Below, one piece after another: positions 38,769 to 48,051 of a DNA stretch of 64,000 nt (the stretch's first letter is position 1; every line of letters begins with the position of its first letter). Below the pieces are notes generated by a model. The model ran no database searches. It saw nothing but the letters and a program-made list of their open reading frames with translations, and was not told where the DNA came from. This DNA is from Pseudomonas japonica. Its GTDB lineage: Bacteria > Pseudomonadota > Gammaproteobacteria > Pseudomonadales > Pseudomonadaceae. Both the position numbers and the translations under genes were made by a program. The DNA is taken from assembly GCF_013522925.1 (NCBI RefSeq), contig NZ_JAAMQU010000001.1, positions 1-64,000 of the forward strand, in the 5' to 3' direction.

Positions 38769-39232
38769 GAGGTGATGCTCCTGAACGTTTTTTTGGTTGG
38801 CACAACAGCTTCAGCGTCATGCTCTGAGCAAGCGGCGTGCCATCAATTTTTACATGCGCGTAAAGTCGTAGGCTGAAGTTTCAAGCGCGCCCCTTGCAGG
38901 TCGATCAAACGGGACGTGCAACCGTCTAACACGAAGATAGTGATACCTCGTTACAATAAAGGGGCAACCTGACGCCAGCGTGAAGAGCAACCATGACCGG
39001 CAAGTCAGCGCAACCAAGGCGTAACAACAAGCGTAACGGAACTGCACAACCTCGGTGCGCGCCCGCTACATCGCGCACCATCCCGGCCGTGCTCCGGCGG
39101 CACCGCAGAAGGCGGGCACAAACTGTGTTCTGTAACATCCCGCCTCATGCGCCGAGAAGTGGCACAAGTGTGCATGCCATACTTTTTAGCCGAACCGTTG
39201 TCTGAAACGTGTTGGCCAACCCGGAGCCCTTG
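38769..39232. other. 464-base divergent intergenic region between braC and pncB
   Basis: No gene supported; a 70-codon frame at 38993-39205 is arginine/proline-rich and lacks a ribosome binding site. It must hold the promoters for the braC operon (leftwards) and pncB (rightwards). The only clear structure is the palindrome at 38849-38864. No confident -35/-10 pair was found. Confidence 0.6.
38849..38864. promoter_or_regulatory. 16-bp imperfect palindrome upstream of braC
   Basis: TTTACATGCGCGTAAA: five-base arms TTTAC/GTAAA plus central GC symmetry, 81 bases before the braC start. Such TTTAC-GTAAA dyads are typical of dimeric regulator sites. Identity of the regulator is unknown. Confidence 0.35.
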
Positions 39233-40429
39233 ATGATCGATTCACCCTTTCGCCCATGCGTGATTCACTCACTGCTGGACACTGACCTTTACAAGCTCTC
39301 CATGATGCAGGCGGTGCTGCACAACTACCCCAATACAGATGTGGAGTGGGAGTTTCGCTGCCGCAACGGCGAGGACCTGCGCCCTTATCTGGATGAGCTG
39401 CGGTGGGAACTGGAGCGCTTGTGTGAATTGAGCCTGGCCGACGAGGAAGCCGCCTTCCTGGAAAATATCAGCTTTATGAAGCCTGATTTTCTGCGCTTCC
39501 TGGGGTTGTTCCGATTCAACCTGCGGTATGTGCAGCTGGGCATCGAGCACGATGAGCTCTACATCCGGCTTCGCGGGCCATGGTTGCATGTGATTCTGTT
39601 CGAGGTGCCATTGCTGGCGATGGTGAGCGAGGTTCGCAACCGCACGCTCCATCCGGTCGTGACGCTGCAAAAAGCCCGGGATCAGCTGTACCGCAAGTTC
39701 GACTGGCTGGTCGCCAACGCCACGGTGGACGAACTGGCAGGCCTGCAGGTGGCCGATTTTGGTACACGCCGCAGGTTTTCCTTTGGCGTCCAGGATGAGG
39801 TAGTGCGGCTGCTGAAAGCGGAATTCCCGGCACGCTTCGTGGGTACCAGCAATGTGTACCTGGCGCGTAAATACGACCTCAAGCCATTGGGCACCATGGC
39901 GCATGAATGGGTAATGGCGCACCAGCAGCTCGGCCCGCGGCTGATCGACAGCCAGATCGCCGCGCTGGATTGTTGGGTCAGGGAATACCGCGGCCTGCTA
40001 GGCATCGCGCTTACAGACACCATCACCATGGATGCCTTCCTGCGCGATTTCGACCTGTACTTCGCCAAGCTGTTCGACGGCCTTCGCCATGACTCGGGTG
40101 ACCCGCTGCTCTGGGCCGAGAAGGCCATTACGCACTACCGCAAGCTGGGCATCGACCCAATGACCAAAACCCTGGTGTTCTCAGATGGCCTGGACCTCCC
40201 CCGTGCGCTTAACCTGTATCGCGCTCTACGGGGGCGCATCAATGTGAGCTTTGGCATTGGCACCAACCTCACGTGCGATATCGACGGGGTGGCGCCTATG
40301 AGCATGGTGCTGAAGATGACCAGCTGCAATGGCCAGCCCGTGGCGAAGATCTCCGACGAAGCGGCCAAGACCCAATGCCGCGACCCGAATTTCGTGTCCT
40401 ACCTGCGGCATGTGTTCAAGGTGATGTAG
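39233..40429 (+). CDS. pncB: Nicotinate phosphoribosyltransferase
   Basis: 398 residues. It makes nicotinate mononucleotide from nicotinate and PRPP in NAD salvage. Family motifs: [15 protein letters not shown] at the N terminus, FGTRRRFSF near residue 180, MAHEW containing the histidine that is phosphorylated by [19 protein letters not shown] and [13 protein letters not shown] 39233 has GGAG six bases upstream; the GTG eight codons earlier does not. Monocistronic. Confidence 0.95.
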   Translation: MIDSPFRPCVIHSLLDTDLYKLSMMQAVLHNYPNTDVEWEFRCRNGEDLRPYLDELRWELERLCELSLADEEAAFLENISFMKPDFLRFLGLFRFNLRYVQLGIEHDELYIRLRGPWLHVILFEVPLLAMVSEVRNRTLHPVVTLQKARDQLYRKFDWLVANATVDELAGLQVADFGTRRRFSFGVQDEVVRLLKAEFPARFVGTSNVYLARKYDLKPLGTMAHEWVMAHQQLGPRLIDSQIAALDCWVREYRGLLGIALTDTITMDAFLRDFDLYFAKLFDGLRHDSGDPLLWAEKAITHYRKLGIDPMTKTLVFSDGLDLPRALNLYRALRGRINVSFGIGTNLTCDIDGVAPMSMVLKMTSCNGQPVAKISDEAAKTQCRDPNFVSYLRHVFKVM

Positions 40430-40450
40430 CACTGCGGGGTTTGGCTGGAC

Positions 40451-40900
40451 CTAGTCCACCAGCTTCAAGGTGCCTTGCATCATCGAGATATGCCCGGGGA
40501 AAGTGCAGAAGAAGCTGTACTGGCCAGCGGGGTCGAGAGCGGAAGCATCGAAGGTGACGCTGTCCTGGTCGCCTGCGCCGATCATGCGCGTATGCGCGAT
40601 TACCCGGCTGTCTTCCGGCTGGAGATAGCCCTCTTCGGCGCCAGCCGACATTCCATCGCTGGCCACGTTGCGCATGTCGGCCGTTTTGCTGAGCACCCAG
40701 TTATGCCCCATCACCTGCACCGGCAGCGCGCCGGAGTGGGTAAGCGTGACCTTGAAGGCCTTGCAGCTTTTGCTGACGGTGATTTCCTTCTGATCGAAAG
40801 TCATCTGATCGGTGGAATCGACCGTTACCTCGCACTGGGCCGCCAGAGCGGGAACGGCGACCAGGCCAAGCAAACCGGCGAAAACGGCTTTGAGCAACAT
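40451..40900 (-). CDS. azu: Azurin, periplasmic blue copper protein
   Basis: 149 residues: a 20-residue signal peptide and a 129-residue mature cupredoxin starting AQCEV. With mature numbering the copper ligands fall exactly at Gly45 and His46 (VMGHNW), Cys112 (FFCTFPGH), His117 and Met121 (ISMMQG); the Cys3-Cys26 disulfide is also present. It carries electrons in the periplasm. Convergent with pncB. Confidence 0.97.
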   Translation of the reverse strand: MLLKAVFAGLLGLVAVPALAAQCEVTVDSTDQMTFDQKEITVSKSCKAFKVTLTHSGALPVQVMGHNWVLSKTADMRNVASDGMSAGAEEGYLQPEDSRVIAHTRMIGAGDQDSVTFDASALDPAGQYSFFCTFPGHISMMQGTLKLVD

Positions 40901-41013
40901 GCATACACTCCAGGGCAGTGGGCCGCGTTGTCTATCAGGCCCATGAACACATTCAAAGAGCCCATCTTGCCTGCCGGGCGTAGGCTTCTCAACATCACTT
41001 GAGGAGAACCATC

Positions 41014-41109
41014 ATGGGTTTCAACAGCTTCTTCCGTAGCCTGCTTGCCGCATACGCCTGTGGCGCCAGTGGCGCCGAGCCTGAGTACAAGGCAGGCCAG
41101 CCGCACTGA
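41014..41109 (+). CDS. Possible 31-residue microprotein
   Basis: A 31-codon frame from ATG 41014 with a strong ribosome binding site (GAGGAGAA, seven bases upstream). The product starts MGFNSFFRSLLAAYACGASG and ends EPEYKAGQPH: a short amphipathic or weakly hydrophobic N-terminal half with one Cys, then a polar tail. It ends directly beside the stop of the convergent transglutaminase gene. No function is recognised. Support is the ribosome binding site and protein-like composition only. Confidence 0.5.
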   Translation: MGFNSFFRSLLAAYACGASGAEPEYKAGQPH

Positions 41110-42021
41110 TCATGCGGTAGGCAGCGCTTCTTCAATGGGGGTCACGGTCACCTGTACCTCAGGGTCGTGGCTGCCGCCGCCCAGGATCACCCCACGCAGG
41201 GGGGATACATCGGAAAAATCCCGCCCCCATGCGAGCGTGACGTGGCCCAGCCCCGGGCGTACGTTGTTGGTGGGGTCGAACTCTACCCAGCCATTGGCCG
41301 GGCAATACACCGCTACCCAGGCATGGGAGGCGTCCGCGCCGATGAGCCGAGGTTTGCCAGGCGGCGGCTGGGTCAGCAGATAACCGCTGACATAGCGCGC
41401 AGCCAATCCCCGGGACCGCAGGCAGGCAATCATCAGGTGGGCGAAGTCCTGGCAAACCCCGCGCCGCTGCTCCAGTACTTCCAGCAAAGGGGTCGCCACG
41501 CCAGTGGCGTTAGCGTCATAGGTGAATTCGTTGAAGATCTTGCCCATCAGCACCTGGGCGCCTTCGAGCAAAGGCATGTTTGCAGGGAAACAGCTGTCAG
41601 CAAACGCGACGAAGTGCTTCTTCAATCGAATAAAGGGCGACTCAAAGCGGAAGCGGCACGCCTTCAGCATATCCCGTGGCATTGGCTGACCGCTGTAGCA
41701 CAAGCTGTCACGGGCCATTTCCCAGGCGGGCGACAATCGCATGTCGGGCACTCGGCGGGCTAGCACTTCCACTTCCAGCCGCGCCTTGACCGTGAGCGCG
41801 TCATGGGGCCGCTCAAAGGCCAGGCGGGTAAGCGGGTTGCCGAATACATCGTATTCGTCGATCCGCTGGGTAGGCAGTGGTGACACCTCAAGTGACTGAT
41901 TGCGGCATAACTGCCACGCACAAGGCCGCGGCCACAAGTGCGCCAGCTGTTTGGCCAGCGATACCGGGGCGTCGTACGCGTAGTGGGTGTCATGCATCAC
42001 CTGATAACAAGTGCCTGTCAT
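41110..42021 (-). CDS. Transglutaminase-like cysteine peptidase family protein
   Basis: 303 residues. An N-terminal bacterial transglutaminase beta domain (YQVMHDTHYAYDAPVSLAKQ) precedes the papain-like core with the triad Cys in RRGVCQDFAHLM, His in ADASHAWVAVY and Asp in VEFDPTNN. Likely hydrolyses or forms isopeptide bonds. It overlaps the ATP-grasp gene start by four bases, and the three genes 41110-47808 form one minus-strand operon. Confidence 0.9.
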   Translation of the reverse strand: MTGTCYQVMHDTHYAYDAPVSLAKQLAHLWPRPCAWQLCRNQSLEVSPLPTQRIDEYDVFGNPLTRLAFERPHDALTVKARLEVEVLARRVPDMRLSPAWEMARDSLCYSGQPMPRDMLKACRFRFESPFIRLKKHFVAFADSCFPANMPLLEGAQVLMGKIFNEFTYDANATGVATPLLEVLEQRRGVCQDFAHLMIACLRSRGLAARYVSGYLLTQPPPGKPRLIGADASHAWVAVYCPANGWVEFDPTNNVRPGLGHVTLAWGRDFSDVSPLRGVILGGGSHDPEVQVTVTPIEEALPTA

Positions 42022-44504
42022 ACCGATACCGTTTGCTGGCTGACATCATCCACATGAGCGAAATGGCGCAATGCAAGGCGGTCGGACACCTGACTGCTGG
42101 CATCGCCTACCTCATCGAGCAGATCCGCCAACCCACCCAGCACCACCCGTACGCTGCCTACCCCGAACAATGAATATTCCAAGGCACCCAGATCGAATAC
42201 CGTAAGCCGCTCGATCAGTGTTGCAAACGAGTTATCGCGTGGTATGCGCAAGTCATCGTGCAGCCGCCGTAGCGACCGGACCACCTGTCGGAGCTGAAAT
42301 AGCACGGCGTGTGGGTTCTGGGGGTCAAGCAGCAACAGGTCGAGCACAGGGATCAGTTGCGCTTCGGCCAGGTAGCGTGAGCGGTAAGTAATACTACTGT
42401 TCGCCAATTCCAGCAGCCACTCCAGCGCCGAAGGCTCGAATACCTGTCCACTGCGCAAGCTGGCCGCCAGGCTGGTGCACAGGAAGTGCAAACGCTCGAG
42501 GCGCCGGCCGATCATCAGGAAACGCCAGCCCTCGTCGCGGGTCATGTCATCCAGCGCAAAGCCGGACAGTGCCGCCAGTGACACTACCAAGCGGTTGAGC
42601 AGATCCAGGGCTTCGCCCAGGTCAGTGCCTAGCGGCTCCAACCGTGCCGACTCCCGTTGCAATTCGACCAATGCATGCCAGTTTTCACGCGAAAGCTTGC
42701 CGCGTACCTGTGACGCCGCCCATTGCAGCCGTTGCAGGTTGTTGCGCAGGCTGAACGGCCACTCAGCCCCCACCAGCGCCGTGAGCAGCCCGGCTTCCAG
42801 TTCACTTTCATCGGGCATTACATTCAGGGCCTGCGCCAGCGCGACCGCAGCATGCAATGCCTGCGCGTCGTCGCCTTCCACGTGGCGGGTGAGGACGATC
42901 CGCAGCAACCGGGCACTGTCGTCGCACCGCTCCGAATAGCGCCCGAACCAGAACAGGTTTTCGACCACCCGAGAGGGCAAGTAGGGGTCTCGCCGGATCA
43001 CGTCCTGCGCCCCGAGGGCCCGTTGTGCGCGCCACTGCTCGGCGCTGGGCGCCGGCTCGCCCAGTATCCACGTATCTTTACTGGCGCCGCCGCGCTGCAT
43101 GGCGATCACCTCGGCGTCGGCGTGGGCGGCTACCCGGGTCAGCCCCCCCGGCAGCACGCGGTAGCCCTCTTCAGCCGCCACCGCATACATGCGCATGCCC
43201 ACCGCGCGAGGCTGCAGCCCAAGGCTGTCGCCATGCCACACCGGCGCCTGGGACAGCTGCGCGATGGCCTGGCCAACATAGGCATAGGGGCGAGCCTTGA
43301 TCCGCTCACATAGGGCTTTGCGCTGCGCTCCATCGAGGTTTCGCCCGAACACCGGCCCAAAGCTCTGCGACGGGAAGGCCGGCTTGAACACCAGCTCGGC
43401 CATGTGCTCCAGGGCGTGCGCCATCACCGGGGGCTCCCCGCACCACCAGGTGGCAATGGACGGTAACATCAGCTTCTCGCCAAACAGGTGCTCGTTGATC
43501 GCAGGCAAAAACCCAAGCAGCCCCGGGGACTCCAGCACGCCGCTGCCCAGTGAGTTGGCTACCAGCACCCGGCCTTCGCGTACTGATTGCAACAGCCCGG
43601 GCACGCCCAGGGCGGAATCGGTGCGCAGCTCAAGCGGGTCGCAGAAGTCGTCATCCAGGCGGCGCAATATGGCGTGCACGCGCTGCAGCCCATTGAGTGT
43701 CTTGAGGTACACCGTGGCGTCGCGCACGGTCAGGTCGGTGCCTTCAACCAGCGGGTAGCCCAATTGTCGGGCCAGGTAGAGGTGCTCGAAATAACTTTCG
43801 TTGAAGCGCCCAGGCGTCAGCACCACCACCAAGGGCGTATCGGTGCCCGCCGTGGCTAGCCGGGCGAGGGTTTCCTGCAGTGCCCGGAAGAAGCCAGCGA
43901 GGTGCCGCGCTTGCAGGTCCCGGTAAAGGTCGGGAAATGCGCGAGACACGATCATGCGGTTTTCCAGCGCATAGCCCGCCCCCGAGGGGGCCTGCGTACG
44001 GTCTGCGGTTACCCACCAGCGCCCATCGGGGCTGCGGGCCAGATCCACCGCATACAGGTGAAGGAAAATATCTGCGGGCGGGCGGATACCCTGACAGGCC
44101 CAGAGGTAATTGTTATGGCCAAACACCAGCTCGGACGGCAGCAACCCCTCCTGCATCAGGGTTTGCGGGCCGTAGATGTCCGCCAGCACCGCGTTGAGCA
44201 AGCGTGCGCGCTGGGCGATGCCGGCGGCCAGGTACTGCCATTCGCCCTGCTCGATGAGGTTGGGCAGCAGGTCCAGCTCCCACGGCCGGTCCGCACCCTT
44301 GGGGTCGGCATACACGTTGTAGGTCACACCGTTTTCGTGAATCTGCCGGTTTAGCATGTCCTGCCGCTGGGCCAGCTGCGCGGGGCTGCTGCGTTGCAGA
44401 TGGTCGAGCAGGCGCCGCCAGTGCGGCCTTACTGCGCCAGCGGGGTCGAGCATTTCGTGATAGCTGCCTGCGGTGCGCAGGTAGTGTTCAAGCAGGTCTG
44501 GCAT
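42018..44504 (-). CDS. Circularly permuted ATP-grasp ligase fused to alpha-E domain
   Basis: 828 residues. Residues 1-470 are the circularly permuted ATP-grasp type 1 domain: NGVTYNVYADPKGADRPWELDLLPNLI, FGHNNYLWACQG, VVVLTPGRFNESYFEHLYLAR and VANSLGSGVLESPGLLGFLP. Residues about 500-815 are the all-helical alpha-E domain (PYLPSRVVENLFWFGRYSERC). Elsewhere these are often two genes; here they are fused. Comparative genomics proposes peptide-bond or amide ligation coupled to the transglutaminase partners, but no substrate is known. Confidence 0.9.
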   Translation of the reverse strand: MPDLLEHYLRTAGSYHEMLDPAGAVRPHWRRLLDHLQRSSPAQLAQRQDMLNRQIHENGVTYNVYADPKGADRPWELDLLPNLIEQGEWQYLAAGIAQRARLLNAVLADIYGPQTLMQEGLLPSELVFGHNNYLWACQGIRPPADIFLHLYAVDLARSPDGRWWVTADRTQAPSGAGYALENRMIVSRAFPDLYRDLQARHLAGFFRALQETLARLATAGTDTPLVVVLTPGRFNESYFEHLYLARQLGYPLVEGTDLTVRDATVYLKTLNGLQRVHAILRRLDDDFCDPLELRTDSALGVPGLLQSVREGRVLVANSLGSGVLESPGLLGFLPAINEHLFGEKLMLPSIATWWCGEPPVMAHALEHMAELVFKPAFPSQSFGPVFGRNLDGAQRKALCERIKARPYAYVGQAIAQLSQAPVWHGDSLGLQPRAVGMRMYAVAAEEGYRVLPGGLTRVAAHADAEVIAMQRGGASKDTWILGEPAPSAEQWRAQRALGAQDVIRRDPYLPSRVVENLFWFGRYSERCDDSARLLRIVLTRHVEGDDAQALHAAVALAQALNVMPDESELEAGLLTALVGAEWPFSLRNNLQRLQWAASQVRGKLSRENWHALVELQRESARLEPLGTDLGEALDLLNRLVVSLAALSGFALDDMTRDEGWRFLMIGRRLERLHFLCTSLAASLRSGQVFEPSALEWLLELANSSITYRSRYLAEAQLIPVLDLLLLDPQNPHAVLFQLRQVVRSLRRLHDDLRIPRDNSFATLIERLTVFDLGALEYSLFGVGSVRVVLGGLADLLDEVGDASSQVSDRLALRHFAHVDDVSQQTVSV

Positions 44505-44535
44505 GAAACGCTCGGCTACAGGTAGTGGGCCCGAC

Positions 44536-47500
44536 TCATTGGAAACGGCGCATGTCCAGTGTCATGGGAAACGCTTCGTTAACCTGTACAGGTGGCGCGA
44601 CAAGCGTTCCGGGAGTGTGGCCGACCCGGAAGAAACGCGCCAGCCGCCGGCTTTCGGCTTCGTTGCCATTGACCGGGAAGGTGTCGTAGTTACGCCCACC
44701 CGGGTGTGCCACATGATATTGGCAGCCGCCCAACGAACGCTGCATCCAGGTATCGACCAGGTCAAATACCAGGGGCGCATGGGGTGCGATGTTCGGGTGC
44801 AATGCGTTGGCCGGCTGCCACGCACGGTAGCGCACACCCGCAACGAACTCGCCGGCGACTCCAGTGGCACGCAGCGGTACCGGAAGGCCATTGCAGGTAA
44901 GCACATAACGCCCCGGCGCCATGCCAGTCACTTTCACCTGCATGCGCTCAAGCGAGGAGTCCACGTAGCGCACGGTGCCCCCGGCGGCACCCTCCTCGCC
45001 CAGCACGTGCCAAGGCTCCAGGGCCTGGCGCAGTTCCAGCTCGATCCCGGCCACCGCATAGTCGCCCACCTTGGGAAAGCGAAACTCCAGGTGCGGCGCG
45101 AACCATTCTGCCTTGAACGGATAGCCTGCAAGCGTGAGCTCATGAAGCACATCGGCGAAGTCCTGAGCCACAAAATGGGGAAGCAGAAAGCGGTCATGCA
45201 GCTCCGTGCCCCAGCGAGTCAGGCGTTCTGGGGCATAGGGTGCTTTCCAGAACCGCGCCACCAGCCCGCGCAACAGCAACTGCTGCGCCAGGCTCATGCG
45301 GGCATGGGGCGGCATTTCGAACGCGCGCAATTCCAGCAGGCCAAGGCGGCCACTGGCGCTGTCGGGCGAATACAGCTTGTCGATACAAAATTCGGCGCGG
45401 TGGGTGTTGCCGGTTACGTCGGTCAGCAGGTTGCGCAGCAGGCGGTCTACCAGCCAGGGCGCGGCCTCCTCGCCAGGAGCGGGCATTTGCGAGAAGGCGA
45501 TTTCCAGCTCGTAAAGGGCATCGCTGCGCGCTTCGTCCACCCTTGGGGCCTGTGACGTGGGCCCGATGAACAGCCCGGAGAACAGGTACGAAAGCGAGGG
45601 GTGATCATTCCAGTAACTCACCAGGCTACGCAGCAGGTCAGGGCGACGCAGGAAGGGAGAGTCTGCAGGCGTGGCCCCGCCAAGCACGAAATGGTTGCCA
45701 CCACCTGTCCCGGTATGGCGGCCGTCGATCATGAACTTCTCGCTGGCCAGGCGGGTAAGCCGCGCCTGCTCATAAAGAAATTCGGTACGATCCACCAGCT
45801 CCGCCCAACTCGCCGAAGGCTGAACGTTCACTTCAATAACGCCAGGGTCGGGCGTAATGCGCAGGTTCTGCAGACGCGGGTCGGCCGGTGGCTCGTAGCC
45901 TTCCAGCACCACCGGGCAGCGCAACCCTTCGGCTACTGCCTCAACCACTTCTACCAATTGAAGGTAGTCTTCCAGCCGCTCCAGCGGCGGCATGAAGATG
46001 TGAAGCCGGCCGTCCCTGGGTTCGGCGCACAATGCGGTACGGGCAATCCAGCCCGCCGATTCGCCTGCTTTCGGAGCGCTGCCTTCGTAACGGCCTTGCA
46101 CCGACGCTGCCGGCTGCTGCAGCGCAAGGGGCGAGAAGGCCTGGTTGGGGTCCCGGGCGTTGATGAAGGGGTAATCGCTTTCCTGGACCCACGGCAGAGA
46201 ATTCAACGGCAGCCGGTAACCCAGGGCCGAATCGCCGGGTAACAGGCGGCATTGCTCGTCGCGCAGGTACCAGCGGCTACTGTGCCAACGATCACCTGCG
46301 GCAGTACGCGCCAGCGGCAACACATGGCCAACCACCTGGTCCAGGCCTTGGGTGAACACCTTGCGCAGGCGCTCACGCTCCAGCGAATCGGCCAGCCGAG
46401 CATCGCTCACGCTCAGATTCGTCGGCAACGTGCCCTCGCGCCAGAGGTAGTAAAGGCTGTCTTCGTAGGCCGGAAAAACGAAGTCTCCAGGCAACCCCAT
46501 GTGCTCGGCCACCTGTACCAGAAAGCGCGCCGCCAACTCGGTATCGGCAGCGTAGCTCTCCTGCTCATTGGCGATCAGGCGAGGGTTGCGCCAGATCGGC
46601 TCGCCGTCCGTTCGCCAGAAGGCATTCAGCGACCATCGCGGCAACTGCTCGCCCGGGTACCATTTCCCCTGGCCGAAGTGCACCAGCCCACCGGTGGCGT
46701 AGCGTGCTCGCAGGCGCTGATACAGATCAGTGGCAAGCTTGCGTTTGTTCGGCCCGAGGGCGGCGGTGTTCCATTCGACGCCGTCTGGGTGGTCCACGGA
46801 AACGAACGTGGGTTCGCCGCCCATGGTCAGGCGCACGTCACCCGCGAGCAGGTCGGCGTCGATGTGCTCGCCCAGCGCAAGTATGGCCTGCCATTGGTCT
46901 TCGCTGTAAGGCCGGGTAACGCGCGGCGCTTCCCAGATCCTGCGCACCGACATGGAATGCGCGAAATCACATTCGCATGGCTCTACCCTGCCGGTGATGG
47001 GCGCAGCGGAAGTGGGGTCCGGGCTGCACGCCAATGGGATATGCCCTTCTCCAGCAAACAGGCCTGACGTGGCATCCAGGCCGATCCAGCCAGCGCCTGG
47101 CAGGTAAACTTCGCACCAGGCGTGCAGGTCGGTGAAATCCACGTCCGTACCGGCTGGCCCGTCCAGCGCTTTCACGTCAGCGGTAAGCTGAATCAGGTAT
47201 CCGGACACGAAACGCGCCGCCAGCCCGAGGTTGCGCAGCACCTGTACCAGCAGCCAGGCCGAATCCCTGCAAGAGCCGCATTCCAGTTCCAGGGTTTGCT
47301 CAGGTGTTTGCACCCCCGGCTCCATACGGATGAGGTAGCGCACGTCCTGGCTGATGCGCTGGTTCAGCGCAACCAGAAAGTCTACGGTTGGCTTGGGCTC
47401 GCGCTCGATACTTTCCACATAAGCGGCGAACCGAGGCGACAGCGGCAGTTTTTCCAGATAGGGCGCCAGTTCATGGCGCTCATCAGGTGCATAACTGAAC

Positions 47501-47808
47501 GGAACGGCGTCAGCATAGGGCTCAAGGAAAAAGTCGAACGGGTTGAACACGGCCATCTCGGCGACCAGGTCCACCTCGATCCTGAACCGCTCGGTTTTCT
47601 CCGGGAACACTAGCCGCGCCAGGTAATTGCCCTGCGGGTCCTGCTGCCAGTTGATGAAATGGCCTTCGGGCAGAACCTTTAGTGAATAGGAAAGAACGCG
47701 TGTTCGGCTATGAGGCGCTGGGCGCAGCCGGACTATCTGCGGCCCTAGCTCCACCGCGCGGTCGTAGCGATAGTCGGTAATGTGGTTTAACGCGACATGT
47801 ATCGACAC
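44536..47808 (-). CDS. Large transglutaminase / DUF2126 protein
   Basis: About 1090 residues. Residues 1-90 form the transglutaminase N domain (VALNHITDYRYDRAVELGPQ), 150-265 the transglutaminase core (Cys in ECGSCRDSAWLL, His in DLHAWCEVYL, Asp in IGLDATSG), and about 290-1090 the DUF2126 region (LTMGGEPTFVSVD, FGQGKWYPGEQLPRW, GGGNHFVLGGATP, HPSLSYLFSG). GTG 47808, six bases after AGGAGG, is the start; a 19-residue longer frame has no such site. First gene of the three-gene operon. Confidence 0.9.
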   Translation of the reverse strand: MSIHVALNHITDYRYDRAVELGPQIVRLRPAPHSRTRVLSYSLKVLPEGHFINWQQDPQGNYLARLVFPEKTERFRIEVDLVAEMAVFNPFDFFLEPYADAVPFSYAPDERHELAPYLEKLPLSPRFAAYVESIEREPKPTVDFLVALNQRISQDVRYLIRMEPGVQTPEQTLELECGSCRDSAWLLVQVLRNLGLAARFVSGYLIQLTADVKALDGPAGTDVDFTDLHAWCEVYLPGAGWIGLDATSGLFAGEGHIPLACSPDPTSAAPITGRVEPCECDFAHSMSVRRIWEAPRVTRPYSEDQWQAILALGEHIDADLLAGDVRLTMGGEPTFVSVDHPDGVEWNTAALGPNKRKLATDLYQRLRARYATGGLVHFGQGKWYPGEQLPRWSLNAFWRTDGEPIWRNPRLIANEQESYAADTELAARFLVQVAEHMGLPGDFVFPAYEDSLYYLWREGTLPTNLSVSDARLADSLERERLRKVFTQGLDQVVGHVLPLARTAAGDRWHSSRWYLRDEQCRLLPGDSALGYRLPLNSLPWVQESDYPFINARDPNQAFSPLALQQPAASVQGRYEGSAPKAGESAGWIARTALCAEPRDGRLHIFMPPLERLEDYLQLVEVVEAVAEGLRCPVVLEGYEPPADPRLQNLRITPDPGVIEVNVQPSASWAELVDRTEFLYEQARLTRLASEKFMIDGRHTGTGGGNHFVLGGATPADSPFLRRPDLLRSLVSYWNDHPSLSYLFSGLFIGPTSQAPRVDEARSDALYELEIAFSQMPAPGEEAAPWLVDRLLRNLLTDVTGNTHRAEFCIDKLYSPDSASGRLGLLELRAFEMPPHARMSLAQQLLLRGLVARFWKAPYAPERLTRWGTELHDRFLLPHFVAQDFADVLHELTLAGYPFKAEWFAPHLEFRFPKVGDYAVAGIELELRQALEPWHVLGEEGAAGGTVRYVDSSLERMQVKVTGMAPGRYVLTCNGLPVPLRATGVAGEFVAGVRYRAWQPANALHPNIAPHAPLVFDLVDTWMQRSLGGCQYHVAHPGGRNYDTFPVNGNEAESRRLARFFRVGHTPGTLVAPPVQVNEAFPMTLDMRRFQ

Positions 47809-48051
47809 AGCGTGCCTCCTGCAGGCCAAACGGTCAGGGAAACAGCGCAAGAGTTGTGCCAGCACAACCCTGCTGTCGGTTATGCATAGCTGGCTCAGCC
47901 CGCGGTGCTCTGGTTGGACTCAACCAACCGCTGTTCTATCCACGGGCGCGATGTTAATAAACCAGGCGCTGTGCAGGCAGGCCTGGAGCCGTCGCTGATC
48001 GCTCAGGATCAGCGGAACGGCCTTTCTCTCTGGGTGTGACAGCCTTTCCGA

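Noticed and set aside
39161..39174. Sigma-54-like promoter before pncB
   Set aside because: The GG and GC doublets are nine bases apart instead of ten, and pncB is not a typical RpoN target.
38993..39205. 70-codon hypothetical gene between braC and pncB
   Set aside because: Arg/Pro-rich, no ribosome binding site, lies in the promoter region of pncB.
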